Position numbers and translations under genes: made by a program. From the NCBI GenBank assembly GCA_022827185.1, contig JAJDTM010000057.1:186001-250000 (forward strand): DNA of 64,000 bases, read 5' to 3'. Every line of letters starts with the position of its first letter. The stretch's first letter is position 1. A model generated the notes under the pieces. That model was not told where the DNA came from, ran no database searches, and was given only the letters and a program-made list of their open reading frames with translations. Source of the DNA: Candidatus Poribacteria bacterium (GTDB lineage Bacteria; Poribacteria; WGA-4E; WGA-3G). Shown here piece by piece: positions 17,021 to 26,372 of this stretch.

Positions 17021-18361
17021 TTATCTTGCCAGATTTCGTGCTTCTTTGAACTTCTCTTTAGCGAATTGTCCCCATTCCTTGATTTTTTCGTTGCGGACGA
17101 TTGAATCTTTCCAAGCACCCTTTGCGAGTTCCATCGCCGCTTCTTCGGTGATCGGCATCTTCGTTAAAGCTGCCATCGCCGCTTCCCGTTTCGCGGGATC
17201 CTTACACTTCTCAATTGCCTTCCACGCGTTGACGAGATCCTTATGCGAATTGATAATCAGAACCCCGAAGAGCTCGTTGACGAGATCCCATCGGATACTG
17301 CCTTTATCTGAGTCGTATTGGAATGGAGAGACTTCCATGGCAAACGGGTTTGGAACGATGCATCTTTCGCCGAGTTTATCATAGAGTGCTGGCAGCACAC
17401 TTGCGCGGTTTAAACCGCCTTTCCATTCAGGCCCCTCAGGATCGGTGTCTCGGAGCATCCAGAGTTTTTGTGCGTTTTCCGATAAAACGAACTCCAGAAA
17501 CTTTTGCGCGACCGGCAAGTTCGGAGCCCCTTTAAGGATAGCAATCGGATCAGCAGTAACGACTGTGCCCTCTGCAGGGACGACGTATTTAATCTTATCA
17601 GCACCGACGACAGCGATCTGACCATACGCATAAAAATCGATGGCGAGCCCATAAATGACCTGTCCGGCGACAACATCTGTCGGGATAGCATTAGCACCTG
17701 CAGAGAAACCGCGAACATTACCCCCAATTTTTGTTAAAAGTGCAAACCCATCTTTCCATCCGACGGTTTGAAGGATGATCTCATATATCATGTGTGCGGA
17801 ACCACTCTCTCTCGGATCGGCTGCACCGATTTTACCGAGCAATTCCAAGTTCCCGAGATCCTGCCATGCTGTGGCTTTCGGGAGTTTCAACAGTTCACGA
17901 AGCTCTTCATTGTACATGATACCGAAATTCGATAACGCTGCGCCATACCACTGATGTTCAGGATCATAGAGTGGAATCCCGTGGAACGATTGCGCTATCT
18001 GCTCAAGTTGTGTTCCGGGCAGCTTGTAAGCGTGTAGCCATCCCATATTTGAGAGTCGGAGGTAGTTGTCTGTGCCGCCCCCAAAAAAAATGTCGATACC
18101 AATGCCGTCGGGCACGCGCTTAAATTCTGATTCAATAAACCGATAGTTTGAAGAGGTCCCACCCACATCTCGCCAATCAGTTTTAACAGTTCTACCTGTC
18201 TGTTCCTCGTACCATTTCTCAAAATTTTTGCCAAACTCCGTTTCAATACCCTCTGGATGTGGGGAAATAATAATGAGTTCATCTTGGGCAGGTGAGAGCA
18301 TCGGTAGTGTTAAAAGACATAGTATTATTCCGAAGAACACAGACTTCTTAAAGTAGGGCAT
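17021..18361 (-). CDS. ABC-type solute-binding protein (iron(III)/spermidine-type, family 1)
   Basis: A 446-residue periplasmic binding protein. The start at 18361 has AAGGAG 9 bases upstream and begins a signal peptide (MPYFKKSVFFGIILCLLTL). The mature part opens DELIIISPHPEGIETEFGKNF, the usual first strand of the iron(III)/2-aminoethylphosphonate/spermidine binding group. FFGGGTDNYLRL and later WYGAALSNFGIMYN are hinge and ligand-pocket type segments. The C-terminal ~100 residues form a helical extension. No permease or ATPase gene is adjacent, so the ligand and partners are unknown. Confidence 0.85.
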   Translation of the reverse strand: MPYFKKSVFFGIILCLLTLPMLSPAQDELIIISPHPEGIETEFGKNFEKWYEEQTGRTVKTDWRDVGGTSSNYRFIESEFKRVPDGIGIDIFFGGGTDNYLRLSNMGWLHAYKLPGTQLEQIAQSFHGIPLYDPEHQWYGAALSNFGIMYNEELRELLKLPKATAWQDLGNLELLGKIGAADPRESGSAHMIYEIILQTVGWKDGFALLTKIGGNVRGFSAGANAIPTDVVAGQVIYGLAIDFYAYGQIAVVGADKIKYVVPAEGTVVTADPIAILKGAPNLPVAQKFLEFVLSENAQKLWMLRDTDPEGPEWKGGLNRASVLPALYDKLGERCIVPNPFAMEVSPFQYDSDKGSIRWDLVNELFGVLIINSHKDLVNAWKAIEKCKDPAKREAAMAALTKMPITEEAAMELAKGAWKDSIVRNEKIKEWGQFAKEKFKEARNLAR

Positions 18362-18427
18362 TTTTTTACGACTCCTTTTTTCTCTATTCACTAATACCTA
18401 ATTGATCATGGTTCATAAGGCGTACAG

Positions 18428-19381
18428 TTAGGGTGAAAACGTCGGTTTTTGATCGAAGATATATGTAATCGGATTCACCCATCTTTCTTTTTTCATATCA
18501 TAAACGCCGTAGTGGAGATGCGCACCGGTGCTACGCCCCGTATTCCCGACGTAACCAATAATCTGACCCCGGACCACTTTTTCCTTAACTTTGAGTCCCT
18601 CAGCATAGCCTTGCAAATGCGCGTACAAAGTTTTATACTCGGAGATTTCATGGAGAAGCTCAATTGTATTTCCTAAAAAGCCACTTTTTCCAACCTTGAC
18701 AACTGTACCATCCGCAGCAGCGATCACAGGAACGCCGGCGCGGGTTTTAATATCCAACCCTTGGTGGAATTCACGGTTTTTCGTTATCGGGTGGTTCCGC
18801 CATCCGAACCGAGAGGAATACCAAAAAACGTGTTGTTCCCCGTTTTCCTGTTGAAGTTTCACTGGGAGAATCAAAGGATATCCTAAAAGTTGTTGTTGAT
18901 ATGCGTTGATATAGTTATAGAGAGCCTGCAACTCCTCTTTCAGGATAGTGGGTGTCAGCTGCTGCTCGTCGGTATCAGGTGCGGCATCAGTGAGTGCTGA
19001 TATATCCGGCTGTTGAGGCGCGGATTCTCCGGAGGACGCAGTAACATTAAGATCGCCGCCTTGCCCAAGGATCCCTAAAGCCTCTTGGATCTTTTTTGCC
19101 ATCTGCCGAATGTCGGTCATCTCCTCATTAACGGTAGCAAGTTCCGATTCGACTTGGCGTTTTGCCTGCGTTAATTGTTGAATTTCTTTCTCCATGCGCG
19201 CCTGTAATTCGTTTTCAGTACTGACTCTCTGCCGTTTTTGGGAGAGGCCATAGGTGAAGCCGCCAATTGCCCCAAGGAATAGACCAAGGATAACGCAGGA
19301 GAGCAGCAAGAGAAGTCCTCGACCGATCACGTGCTGGCGGACAGTATTTTTATGAGATGACATGATAATAAGCGTATACAT
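18428..19381 (-). CDS. Membrane-anchored M23 family peptidase with coiled coil
   Basis: A 317-residue protein: a short cytoplasmic N-terminus, one transmembrane segment (GRGLLLLLSCVILGLFLGAI), a coiled coil over about residues 52-105, a linker and a C-terminal M23 (LytM/DUF-free) domain from about 175. Zinc and catalytic residues are present: HQGLD (first His and Asp), TLYAHLQGY and the final HLHYGV, so it should be an active endopeptidase that cuts peptidoglycan cross-links, unlike EnvC/NlpD-type degenerate activators. AAAGGAG precedes the ATG by 13 bases; an in-frame ATG at 19363 is an alternative. Confidence 0.9.
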   Translation of the reverse strand: MYTLIIMSSHKNTVRQHVIGRGLLLLLSCVILGLFLGAIGGFTYGLSQKRQRVSTENELQARMEKEIQQLTQAKRQVESELATVNEEMTDIRQMAKKIQEALGILGQGGDLNVTASSGESAPQQPDISALTDAAPDTDEQQLTPTILKEELQALYNYINAYQQQLLGYPLILPVKLQQENGEQHVFWYSSRFGWRNHPITKNREFHQGLDIKTRAGVPVIAAADGTVVKVGKSGFLGNTIELLHEISEYKTLYAHLQGYAEGLKVKEKVVRGQIIGYVGNTGRSTGAHLHYGVYDMKKERWVNPITYIFDQKPTFSP

Positions 19382-19488
19382 TTGTTAACAGATTCTCCTT
19401 TCCAATAAAGCTTATGCAAAACATCAGCGTTTGCTTACAAGAATTGGAGATTTATAGCTGCCTAATTCACCCAACAAGAACGAACCGT

Positions 19489-19626
19489 TTACAAGTGCGA
19501 AACGATCGCTGGCATTTTCCAGATGAGGATGATGATGGCACCAAGCAGGATGAGATACCACACGATCAACGTTCGGACGCGGGTTCTCTTGAAAATGTGA
19601 CGGCGCGGACGTTTCAATTGACTCAC
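19489..19626 (-). CDS. Hypothetical 45-residue single-pass membrane protein
   Basis: A short minus-strand frame with a GTG start at 19626 and AAGG 5 bases before it. It codes for a strongly basic N-terminus (QLKRPRRHIFKRTRVR) followed by one hydrophobic helix (TLIVWYLILLGAIIILIW). The positive-inside pattern is what a real small membrane protein would show. It lies between the CorC-like and M23 genes on the same strand. A weak start and small size keep confidence low. The rest of the gap 19627-19707 carries a short hairpin repeat (CCCCTATCTTTAGGTAGAGG). Confidence 0.4.
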   Translation of the reverse strand: MSQLKRPRRHIFKRTRVRTLIVWYLILLGAIIILIWKMPAIVSHL

Positions 19627-19707
19627 TTAACCTTTTTTACGTTTTTTCATCAAATTCTTCGGTGTGGAAACCCCTATCTTTAGGTAGAGGCGGAAACCCC
19701 GAACGCT

Positions 19708-20631
19708 TTAGGATGTGGGTGCCTTGACAGCCCGAATTTGGGAGATCCCGTACTTGAAAGCCGCCTCTATATTAAATTCAACGTCTTTATACACAACTTT
19801 CTCACCTTTTTGTGGTAAGTGTCCGAGCAACATCAGGACAAAGCCGCCAATCGTATCACACTGATCTGTGGGGATTCGGATGTCTAAGACTTTATTAACA
19901 TCAGTAATTAACATGCGTGCATCGATACGCCAATCGCTTGCGCCAAGTTTTTCGATGTGAGGTGTCGTCCGTCTGCGATTAGCTGTGACCTTGCCTATAA
20001 TCCGCTCTAAAATATCTATCAGCTCTACGATCCCGACACAACTGCCGTGCTCGTTAACCACAATCGCGATCGGTATCTCAGATTGCCGCAGATCACTCAA
20101 TAAATCCGTAGCAGACTTCAGGGTAGGTACATAATTCACCTCCCTCACCAATGACGATAAATCGCCGTCGGGGTGATCGCTTGTAAGTACCTCCATTACA
20201 TCAACGACTCCGAGCAATTGGTCAACGCGCGCATTATAAATAGGGATGTAATGATAGTTAGAGGCGCGACAGAGGGTAAGCACTTCAGAGGACGATGACC
20301 CCACTATCAGGGCTGCTGTTTCTGATAATGGCAACATCACTTCCTGTGCTGTCAGCGTTTGCAACTCAAAAATTGTACTGAGTAATTGGGCTTCGGAGTC
20401 CGAAAACGCCTCAATATTTTCCAGAAGCAACTGGACGAGCTGTTCGCGAGATGGGGTCGTCTGCCGTCCCGATTTCCCAAAGCCCCTCTTTTTGCGGGGC
20501 TCGGCTGCCTGTCCATCATACGCAACAAGCGGCTTAGGCGCAACTAACTCTATTTGCCCAGTGTCCGGCTTTTTAACGACAGGCATGGGACCCTCTTTTT
20601 CTTCCGAAGAGGTTTTGGTAATCTCGTTCAT
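19708..20631 (-). CDS. CorC/HlyC-type CBS domain protein
   Basis: A 307-residue soluble protein. After a charged, low-complexity N-terminus (~1-65), residues ~95-215 form a CBS pair, recognised from TAQEVMLPLSETAALI, YHYIPIYNARVDQLLGVVDVME and IPIAIVVNEHGSCVGIVELIDIL. Residues ~230-303 are the CorC_HlyC transporter-associated domain (WRIDARMLITDVNKVL, DTIGGFVLMLLGHLPQKGE). The DUF21 membrane domain of the full exporter family is absent, so it resembles CorC rather than CorB/HlyC-fused proteins. CBS pairs usually sense adenosyl nucleotides; a role in divalent cation efflux or homeostasis is inferred. Confidence 0.85.
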   Translation of the reverse strand: MNEITKTSSEEKEGPMPVVKKPDTGQIELVAPKPLVAYDGQAAEPRKKRGFGKSGRQTTPSREQLVQLLLENIEAFSDSEAQLLSTIFELQTLTAQEVMLPLSETAALIVGSSSSEVLTLCRASNYHYIPIYNARVDQLLGVVDVMEVLTSDHPDGDLSSLVREVNYVPTLKSATDLLSDLRQSEIPIAIVVNEHGSCVGIVELIDILERIIGKVTANRRRTTPHIEKLGASDWRIDARMLITDVNKVLDIRIPTDQCDTIGGFVLMLLGHLPQKGEKVVYKDVEFNIEAAFKYGISQIRAVKAPTS

Positions 20632-20643
20632 AGTTTAGATCCA

Positions 20644-20914
20644 CGTGAGTTTGAGAATAAACCGTAGTCAACCGTTAACTTGTGGAGCGAATGTTTGATA
20701 TCCGCTTCACACTGCTCCTCGCGACGCAATTGACACACTTATTTGTTCAGTTATGGTAGGTCAAATCTTATTTTTAGTCAAACAAAGAATGAAAAACCCA
20801 TATCTAACTGAGAATTATAGGATACTTTCAGGGAAAAAGCAAATTATATCCATAAAAACCGCTAATTTTGCTTGGAAATACTTTTGGAGCTAAGAGTTGG
20901 TTAGAGAAATGTGG
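20644..20914 (-). repeat. Dispersed ~270-bp repeat, copy B (uninterrupted)
   Basis: The reverse complement of this stretch matches copy A (7788-7852 plus 8262-8486). It ends 13 bases before the CorC-like ATG and is oriented toward it, as copy A is toward the WD40 gene. It supplies the unfilled target site for the MITE-like insert: GCAAAATTAGCGGTTTTTAT runs straight on into GGATATAATTT. Bases 20915-20964 after it show no further feature. The gap 20632-20964 carries no gene. Confidence 0.8.
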
Positions 20915-20964
20915 TTGCCGGCAAATGCAGCCTTCACAACGTCTAATTAATGTTAAGATCTACC

Positions 20965-21786
20965 CTAAGTCTCAGCAACAAGTGTCAGTTCCGTTTGACC
21001 CCCCAAGCCTGCAACGACAGGAAATGTTTTTTCACCCGGCTTCCCATCTCTCGGAACATACCTGACCTGCGGTGAGAAGTAGGCATACAATGCCGTATTC
21101 CGAGGGTTCGGAGTCGCATTCGGACCAGAACCGTGTACCATCAAACTATGGAAAAACAAAGCACTCCCCGCAGAAAGCGGCACGTCCATCTGTTGCTCCG
21201 CGACTTCCTTGCGATCAGTGAGTTCTGAACCTTGTTCGCGTGCAATGTGCCCCCAAGACTGCATGCCCCACAGATGGCTTTTCGGAATTACCTTGAAACA
21301 GCCGTTCTCCGGTGTAGCCGCGTTGAGCGCGATACTCACAGTAACGAGGTTCGGTGGTTCCATCGGCCAGTATGCCGAATCCTGATGTAAGCCATGCGAG
21401 GAACCGTGGAACGCTGGTTTGAACATCAATGTGCTTCTAAAAAGCAATAGATCCTCGGATCCGGTAAGTTCTTGGACGACTGAGATGAGTTTCGGATGCT
21501 GTGCGAGATCCCGAAATACGTCGGAGTACTGCCGAGTATTCTCTGCTTTCCGTAGCACTGGCAGGTTGTGCCCTTGCGTTTCGTCTTTTGCAAACGGTTC
21601 ACGTTGGACGTGGCGACGGGCAACCTCCGCTCGCGCTTTTTCTCCATCGGATTCCTGTTCCCCAGCGAACTGATGCAGCTTATGAATTTCTGCTTGGCAT
21701 GCCTCAACTTCTTCCGCCGACAACAGATCTTCAACGATAAGATAACCTTCCTTTTCAAAAAAGGTTTTTCGGCCCTTCAAATCCAT
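20965..21786 (-). CDS. Phytanoyl-CoA dioxygenase (PhyH) family protein
   Basis: A 273-residue Fe(II)/2-oxoglutarate dioxygenase. The iron-binding triad is visible as HQD in GLHQDSAYWP (~residue 140) and the distal His in HSLMVHGSGPN (~215), with an Arg following in NPRNTALYAYF that would bind 2-oxoglutarate. The start at 21786 is preferred because GGAGG lies 5 bases upstream; it sits 2 bases beyond the end of the transporter gene, so the two are cotranscribed. The family hydroxylates small molecules or lipids. The substrate is unknown. Confidence 0.9.
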   Translation of the reverse strand: MDLKGRKTFFEKEGYLIVEDLLSAEEVEACQAEIHKLHQFAGEQESDGEKARAEVARRHVQREPFAKDETQGHNLPVLRKAENTRQYSDVFRDLAQHPKLISVVQELTGSEDLLLFRSTLMFKPAFHGSSHGLHQDSAYWPMEPPNLVTVSIALNAATPENGCFKVIPKSHLWGMQSWGHIAREQGSELTDRKEVAEQQMDVPLSAGSALFFHSLMVHGSGPNATPNPRNTALYAYFSPQVRYVPRDGKPGEKTFPVVAGLGGQTELTLVAET

Positions 21787-21787
21787 G

Positions 21788-23218
21788 TTAGCCTCCAATC
21801 AATTGTTTGACTTCCCAGATAATGCTTGAAATCGCGAACCCGATGTAGACGCATGAAGCAATCAGCATCATGACAGTAGAGAGCCGTTTCGGTTTGGCGA
21901 AGTCAGGCAGAAAGCGGTAGTTCATGTAAAGTGTAAGCGGGACATAAATCGCCATAGCGAAACCGCCCATGTACGCCGCGTTAAAAAGAAATCCTAATTC
22001 ACTGACGTTTAACTGCTCCATCACGAAAGTGATTACACACCCACCGACGATCCAGATACCTGCGATGAGAAGATACCACCAACTCAAATCCCGCTTTTGC
22101 GCACCTCGGAAGTTCGTATAGATAATGTCAGAAACGGAGCGTGATACGCCGTCAACCAATGCAAGTTGCGTCCCGAAAAGCGTGGCGACACCGACCAATA
22201 AGAAGATCTTCTGTCCCGCCGCGCCCCAAATTTCACCTAATATCCGTGCTTCATCGTAAATAAGTCTGCCTCGCTCAGGAACGATCCCTTGTGGGTGTAA
22301 AACCGCGAGTGCTCCAAAAATGAAGAGCAGAATTGTGAGTGTATTGAGTGCCCAAAAGAAGAGGATCTGGTCCTTTTTTACATATTGCCACCATGCGGTG
22401 AAGCGTTTTCGGTTTTCCTCGGTCGCCTCAAAGATGAACCCCGTCGCAGGCACTTTCTCAGTCCTGCCGCGAAGCGGGTTCTGTAACCCCGGCAGCTGCG
22501 CACCCATCCCAATATTTTTGTCGCGTAGATAGAATGTATAGAAAAGATTCGCTGTCCCACCGGCACCCGCGAAAACTAAAGCGATAAATAACTGTTTCAC
22601 AGACATACCCGGGTCTTTGTAACCGACGTTTATCAATCCGGCACCGAGTTCCTTCCATGTGTCCATTGAACCGATAGCGATAACGACAAGAATCAACCCA
22701 ACCGTTACGATGGCAACGAGCAACTCAACTGTCCGTTCAACAGAGTTGTAAATCATTTTCGGTCCGAAGAGGATGAGCGCAACGCCTGCAAATGTCACGA
22801 TTGTCCAAAAGGTATCAGAACCCCAGCCCCCGGGTCCAAGCACAAGTGCTTTGAGCGCGAGGCCGGATGTGCGTGCCCATCCGGGTGCTATCCACCCGAC
22901 GACAGTCAGCAGGATGAACAACGGTGCGAAACCTCGCCAAATACGACTGTAACCTGTATATACTGTTTCACCGGTCGCTATCGTCCAACGTCCTACCTCA
23001 AAGTTAATCCAGAGTTGGAGGAATACACCGAGAGCCGCTGCCCAAATCATACTCCCGCCATACTCAGCAGCAATAAGGGGCCAGATCACACTCTCACCCG
23101 CACCGATGGATAAACCGACCAAGATAGCCCCGGGACCCGCAATTTTCCAAAAGGGTAACTGTTTTTCTGGCAATTCGACGACCTTAAAATCGTCGAGCGG
23201 TTGATAAATTTTAGGCAT
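21788..23218 (-). CDS. NRAMP-like membrane transporter lacking canonical metal motifs
   Basis: A 476-residue protein with about 11 hydrophobic helices. The first helix GPGAILVGLSIGAGESVIWP aligns with NRAMP helix 1, but the DPGN metal-binding motif is replaced by IGAGE. The helix 6 equivalent reads AGGTANLFYTFYLRDKN where NRAMP has MPHN. It therefore belongs to the NRAMP/LeuT-fold superfamily but probably does not coordinate Mn/Fe in the usual way. GGAGGAAGAGAT precedes the ATG. It is 24 bases after the FAD/Fe-S oxidoreductase gene and directly before the PhyH gene, likely one operon. Confidence 0.8.
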   Translation of the reverse strand: MPKIYQPLDDFKVVELPEKQLPFWKIAGPGAILVGLSIGAGESVIWPLIAAEYGGSMIWAAALGVFLQLWINFEVGRWTIATGETVYTGYSRIWRGFAPLFILLTVVGWIAPGWARTSGLALKALVLGPGGWGSDTFWTIVTFAGVALILFGPKMIYNSVERTVELLVAIVTVGLILVVIAIGSMDTWKELGAGLINVGYKDPGMSVKQLFIALVFAGAGGTANLFYTFYLRDKNIGMGAQLPGLQNPLRGRTEKVPATGFIFEATEENRKRFTAWWQYVKKDQILFFWALNTLTILLFIFGALAVLHPQGIVPERGRLIYDEARILGEIWGAAGQKIFLLVGVATLFGTQLALVDGVSRSVSDIIYTNFRGAQKRDLSWWYLLIAGIWIVGGCVITFVMEQLNVSELGFLFNAAYMGGFAMAIYVPLTLYMNYRFLPDFAKPKRLSTVMMLIASCVYIGFAISSIIWEVKQLIGG

Positions 23219-23242
23219 ATCTCTTCCTCCGGTACGTAACCG

Positions 23243-26179
23243 CTAATCTTGCGGCATTGCCTCACGCAACACTTCAACCGGATGCTTCGGTTGCACACCC
23301 GTCCCATGTTCGAGTTGGTGTCTGCAAGAAAAACCTGCGGCACTCAGCGTGAAACTGTCCGGTGGTTTTTCACGGACGGCACCAAAAAGCCGTAACTCGC
23401 CAATCTTCATAGAGAGATCGTAGTGTGCCTTCTCATACCCGAACGCGCCAGCCATGCCACAGCAACTCGAATCGATCACTGTGACGTTGTGTGCTGCCGG
23501 TAGGCTTAACATTTTCAGCGTCGGTTGGATACCGACAAGTGCCCGCTGATGACAGTGTCCGTGCAGCAATATGTCCCGTGGTTCCACTGAGAATTCTAAG
23601 GGCAATTCACCATTTTCCATCAGTTGTATAAAGAATTCTTCAAACGAACAGGTTACCTCAGCAACACGTTTCGCTTCTCGTGTACCGATCAGTTCAACGT
23701 AATCATCGGTGATCGCGGAGGTACAACTCGGTTCACACCCAATAATCGGAATCCCTTCGTCAGCGTAACCTCGCAGCGCGTCAATGTTATAAGCCGCATT
23801 CTCAACTGCTCGGTCAAGCATCCCTTCTGAGATGAGTGGACGACCGCAGCACCGCTTCTCAGGTAGCAACACCTCAAATCCACACGCTTCCAGTAATTCT
23901 ACTGCGGCTTTACCGATAGAAGGTTCGCTATAGTTCATGAAGGTGTCCGGAAAAAGCACGACTTTCTTGTCCGATGTTCGTCTGGAATTTCGCTTTCGGA
24001 ACCACTGTTCATAAGTAGGACGCACAAAGGTAGGCATATCGCGCCGCCGGTCAACACCGATGAGTTTCTCAGCAATCCATTTGGAGAGTCCGTTGTTAAC
24101 TGCCCAGTTAGAGAGCGGTGAAAACATCGAGCCGAGGGGCGCGAGCGCACCGATTTCACCAAACAACCGTCGATGCAATGGCAAACCGTTCGCTTTGTGA
24201 TAGTGTGCCATGACCTCATATTTAATCTTAGCCATGTCCACATTAGAAGGACATTCCGCTTTGCAAGCTTTACATCCCAGACATAAATCCAGAACCTCTT
24301 GGAGCCGTTCATTCGTGAATTCCGTGTGTGGCAACGCACCAGAAATAATGGAGCGAAGTGCATTCGCACGCCCACGCGTTGAGTGCTCTTCTTCACGTGT
24401 GCCGATAAAAGACGGACACATGGTACCTGTCAAAGTCTTTCTGCATGCCCCGACACCGTTGCACATCTCAATGGCTCTACCAAATCCATCTTGGCTCGAA
24501 AAATCGAAGTAGGTGTCAATTTTAATCGTATTATAGTCTGCACCGAAACGGAGATTTTCTGTCATCGGCGGCGCGTTGACAATTTTACCCGGATTCATGA
24601 TGCCGTTTGGGTCAAACGCTTTTTTCACCTCAGTAAGCGCCTGATATATCTGTGGACCGAACATGCTCTCTATCCACTCACTTCGAACAAGTCCGTCGCC
24701 GTGTTCTCCACTCATTGCGCCATCCAACTCCATAAGCAGGTCCCGGACTTCGCGAGCGATGTTGTGCATCTTTTGAATATCAGTTTCGGATTTAAGATTA
24801 ACAATGGGGCGGTTGTGCAATAGCCCGACGCTCGCATGTGCGTAATAAGCTGCAGTGGTGTCGTGTGCTGTGACGATCTCATCAAATCGGCGGACATATT
24901 CTGGTAAGTTCTCTATTGGCACCGCGGCATCTTCAACAAAACCGACCGGTTTGGCATCGCCTTTCATGCCCATCAACAAGCCGAGTCCGGCTTTTCGGGT
25001 TTCCCAAACACGTGTTTTCTCTTCAGCCGTGAAGCAGCGTACAAACGCGTAACCGAACCCTGTACTTTTCAACGTCTTTTCAAGCCTATCCAACTGTGAT
25101 TCCAATTCCGCTTGTGTTTCACCGTAAAATTCGACAGCAAGGAGCGCGGTAGGTTCGCCTTCTATGAAGGTCGTAAGCCGTGAAAATTCTAATGAACCGC
25201 GCGCCATATCAAGGATCGTTTTGTCTATAAGTTCTACAGCGGTTGGATTACATTCTAAGATCGGTTGCATTGCCTCCATTGAAGCAACGAGGGATTCAAA
25301 GTGAACAACACACAAAGCCGTTAGTTTCGGGATCGGTACGAGGTTCACTGTCGCTTCAACAGTCGTTGCGAGTGTCCCTTCAGAACCGACGAGAATTTTC
25401 GTCAGGCTAAACGGATAATTTTCGTCGCATCCATCGCGGCGATAGGGCGTAACCTCTTTTGAGCCAGCATCTGTAACAAACTCGTCAAGATTGTAACCGG
25501 CAACACGGCGTAAGATACGCGGGTAACGTTTACGAATTTCTGCTGCGTTGTCCTCACAGATACGGCAAAGTTCGCGGTAGATGTTTGCCTCTAATGTCTC
25601 TCCCCGCTTTTTAGTTTCTAATTCTTTGATTGAAATAGGCGATGCTGTGATTTCGTTGGCGTTGGAAAGCACTAAGTCAAGCGATATGACGTGATCAATA
25701 GTTTTGCCGTAAATGAGCGAATGCGAACCTGCAGAATTATTTCCGATGGTGCCGCCGACGTTCGCGCGACTGCTTGTCGCAACATCAGGGGCATACATTA
25801 AACCGTGTGGCTTTAACTTATGGTTCAACTCGTCCAAGACGATACCGGGCTGCACGCGTGCCCAACGCTCAGCGACGTTTACCTCAAGGAGTTCGTTCAT
25901 GTATTTGGACATATCCAACACGATTGCTTCACCGACGCTCTGCCCAGCAAGGCTTGTACCGCCACCGCGTGGAAGGATGGGGACGTTGTGTTCTGAGGCA
26001 ATTTGTACCGTCTTGACAACGTCTTGGCTATCTTTCGGGATTACAACACCTATCGGTTGGATCTGATAGAGGCTTGCGTCTGTGCTATAAAGTGCCTTAG
26101 AATACAGGTCAAAACGCACCTCGCCTGCCACTGTATCTGATAAATGTGCTTCAAGGGTTCCTGATGTAGAAGTGTTCAT
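23243..26179 (-). CDS. Fused FAD-linked oxidase and Fe-S (GlcD/GlcF-like, D-lactate dehydrogenase type) protein
   Basis: A 978-residue fusion. Residues ~35-225 are an FAD_binding_4 domain (LPRGGGTSLAGQSVGEA, GGTIGNNSAGSHSLIYGKT); ~255-530 is the FAD-linked oxidase C-terminal domain ending SGEHGDGLVRSEW and DPNGIMNPGKIV. Residues ~575-680 carry two 4Fe-4S type motifs (CNGVGACRKTLTGTMCPS and CLGCKACKAECPS). Residues ~735-945 are two CCG domains (KRCCGRPL, HCHQRAL, DSSCCGMAGAFGYE). Such proteins oxidise 2-hydroxy acids such as D-lactate or glycolate and pass electrons toward quinone. The chain is full length and all cofactor motifs are intact. Confidence 0.92.
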   Translation of the reverse strand: MNTSTSGTLEAHLSDTVAGEVRFDLYSKALYSTDASLYQIQPIGVVIPKDSQDVVKTVQIASEHNVPILPRGGGTSLAGQSVGEAIVLDMSKYMNELLEVNVAERWARVQPGIVLDELNHKLKPHGLMYAPDVATSSRANVGGTIGNNSAGSHSLIYGKTIDHVISLDLVLSNANEITASPISIKELETKKRGETLEANIYRELCRICEDNAAEIRKRYPRILRRVAGYNLDEFVTDAGSKEVTPYRRDGCDENYPFSLTKILVGSEGTLATTVEATVNLVPIPKLTALCVVHFESLVASMEAMQPILECNPTAVELIDKTILDMARGSLEFSRLTTFIEGEPTALLAVEFYGETQAELESQLDRLEKTLKSTGFGYAFVRCFTAEEKTRVWETRKAGLGLLMGMKGDAKPVGFVEDAAVPIENLPEYVRRFDEIVTAHDTTAAYYAHASVGLLHNRPIVNLKSETDIQKMHNIAREVRDLLMELDGAMSGEHGDGLVRSEWIESMFGPQIYQALTEVKKAFDPNGIMNPGKIVNAPPMTENLRFGADYNTIKIDTYFDFSSQDGFGRAIEMCNGVGACRKTLTGTMCPSFIGTREEEHSTRGRANALRSIISGALPHTEFTNERLQEVLDLCLGCKACKAECPSNVDMAKIKYEVMAHYHKANGLPLHRRLFGEIGALAPLGSMFSPLSNWAVNNGLSKWIAEKLIGVDRRRDMPTFVRPTYEQWFRKRNSRRTSDKKVVLFPDTFMNYSEPSIGKAAVELLEACGFEVLLPEKRCCGRPLISEGMLDRAVENAAYNIDALRGYADEGIPIIGCEPSCTSAITDDYVELIGTREAKRVAEVTCSFEEFFIQLMENGELPLEFSVEPRDILLHGHCHQRALVGIQPTLKMLSLPAAHNVTVIDSSCCGMAGAFGYEKAHYDLSMKIGELRLFGAVREKPPDSFTLSAAGFSCRHQLEHGTGVQPKHPVEVLREAMPQD

Positions 26180-26241
26180 ATTTCTTGTCTAGGGCGACCA
26201 TGCTCGCAACAACTGCGGATTTCTAAAAAATCTTAAAAAAT

Positions 26242-26270
26242 TTGACATTACTATCTGAATAAAGTATAAT
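26242..26270 (+). promoter_or_regulatory. Consensus sigma70 promoter for tRNA-Leu
   Basis: TTGACA, 17 bases, TATAAT: a perfect match at both boxes, ending 10 bases before the mature tRNA 5' end. Confidence 0.85.
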
Positions 26271-26280
26271 TAATCACAAT

Positions 26281-26364
26281 GCTCCTGTGGTGGAATTTGG
26301 TATACACAGCAGGTTGAGGGCCTGTGCCTTAATTGGCATGCTGGTTCGAGTCCAGTCGGGAGCA
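26281..26364 (+). tRNA. tRNA-Leu (GAG)
   Basis: An 84-base class II tRNA. Acceptor GCTCCTG pairs with CGGGAGC (one G-U), discriminator A, anticodon loop TTGAGGG (anticodon GAG, reading CUC/CUU). It has a long variable arm (TGCC...GGCA) and T-arm GCTGG-TTCGAGT-CCAGT. CCA is not encoded. Confidence 0.95.
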
Positions 26365-26372
26365 TCTTTTTC

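Noticed and set aside
19414..19683. Plus-strand 89-codon frame between the M23 and CorC-like genes
   Set aside because: No domain, no start signal, and it is antisense to a better small membrane-protein candidate.
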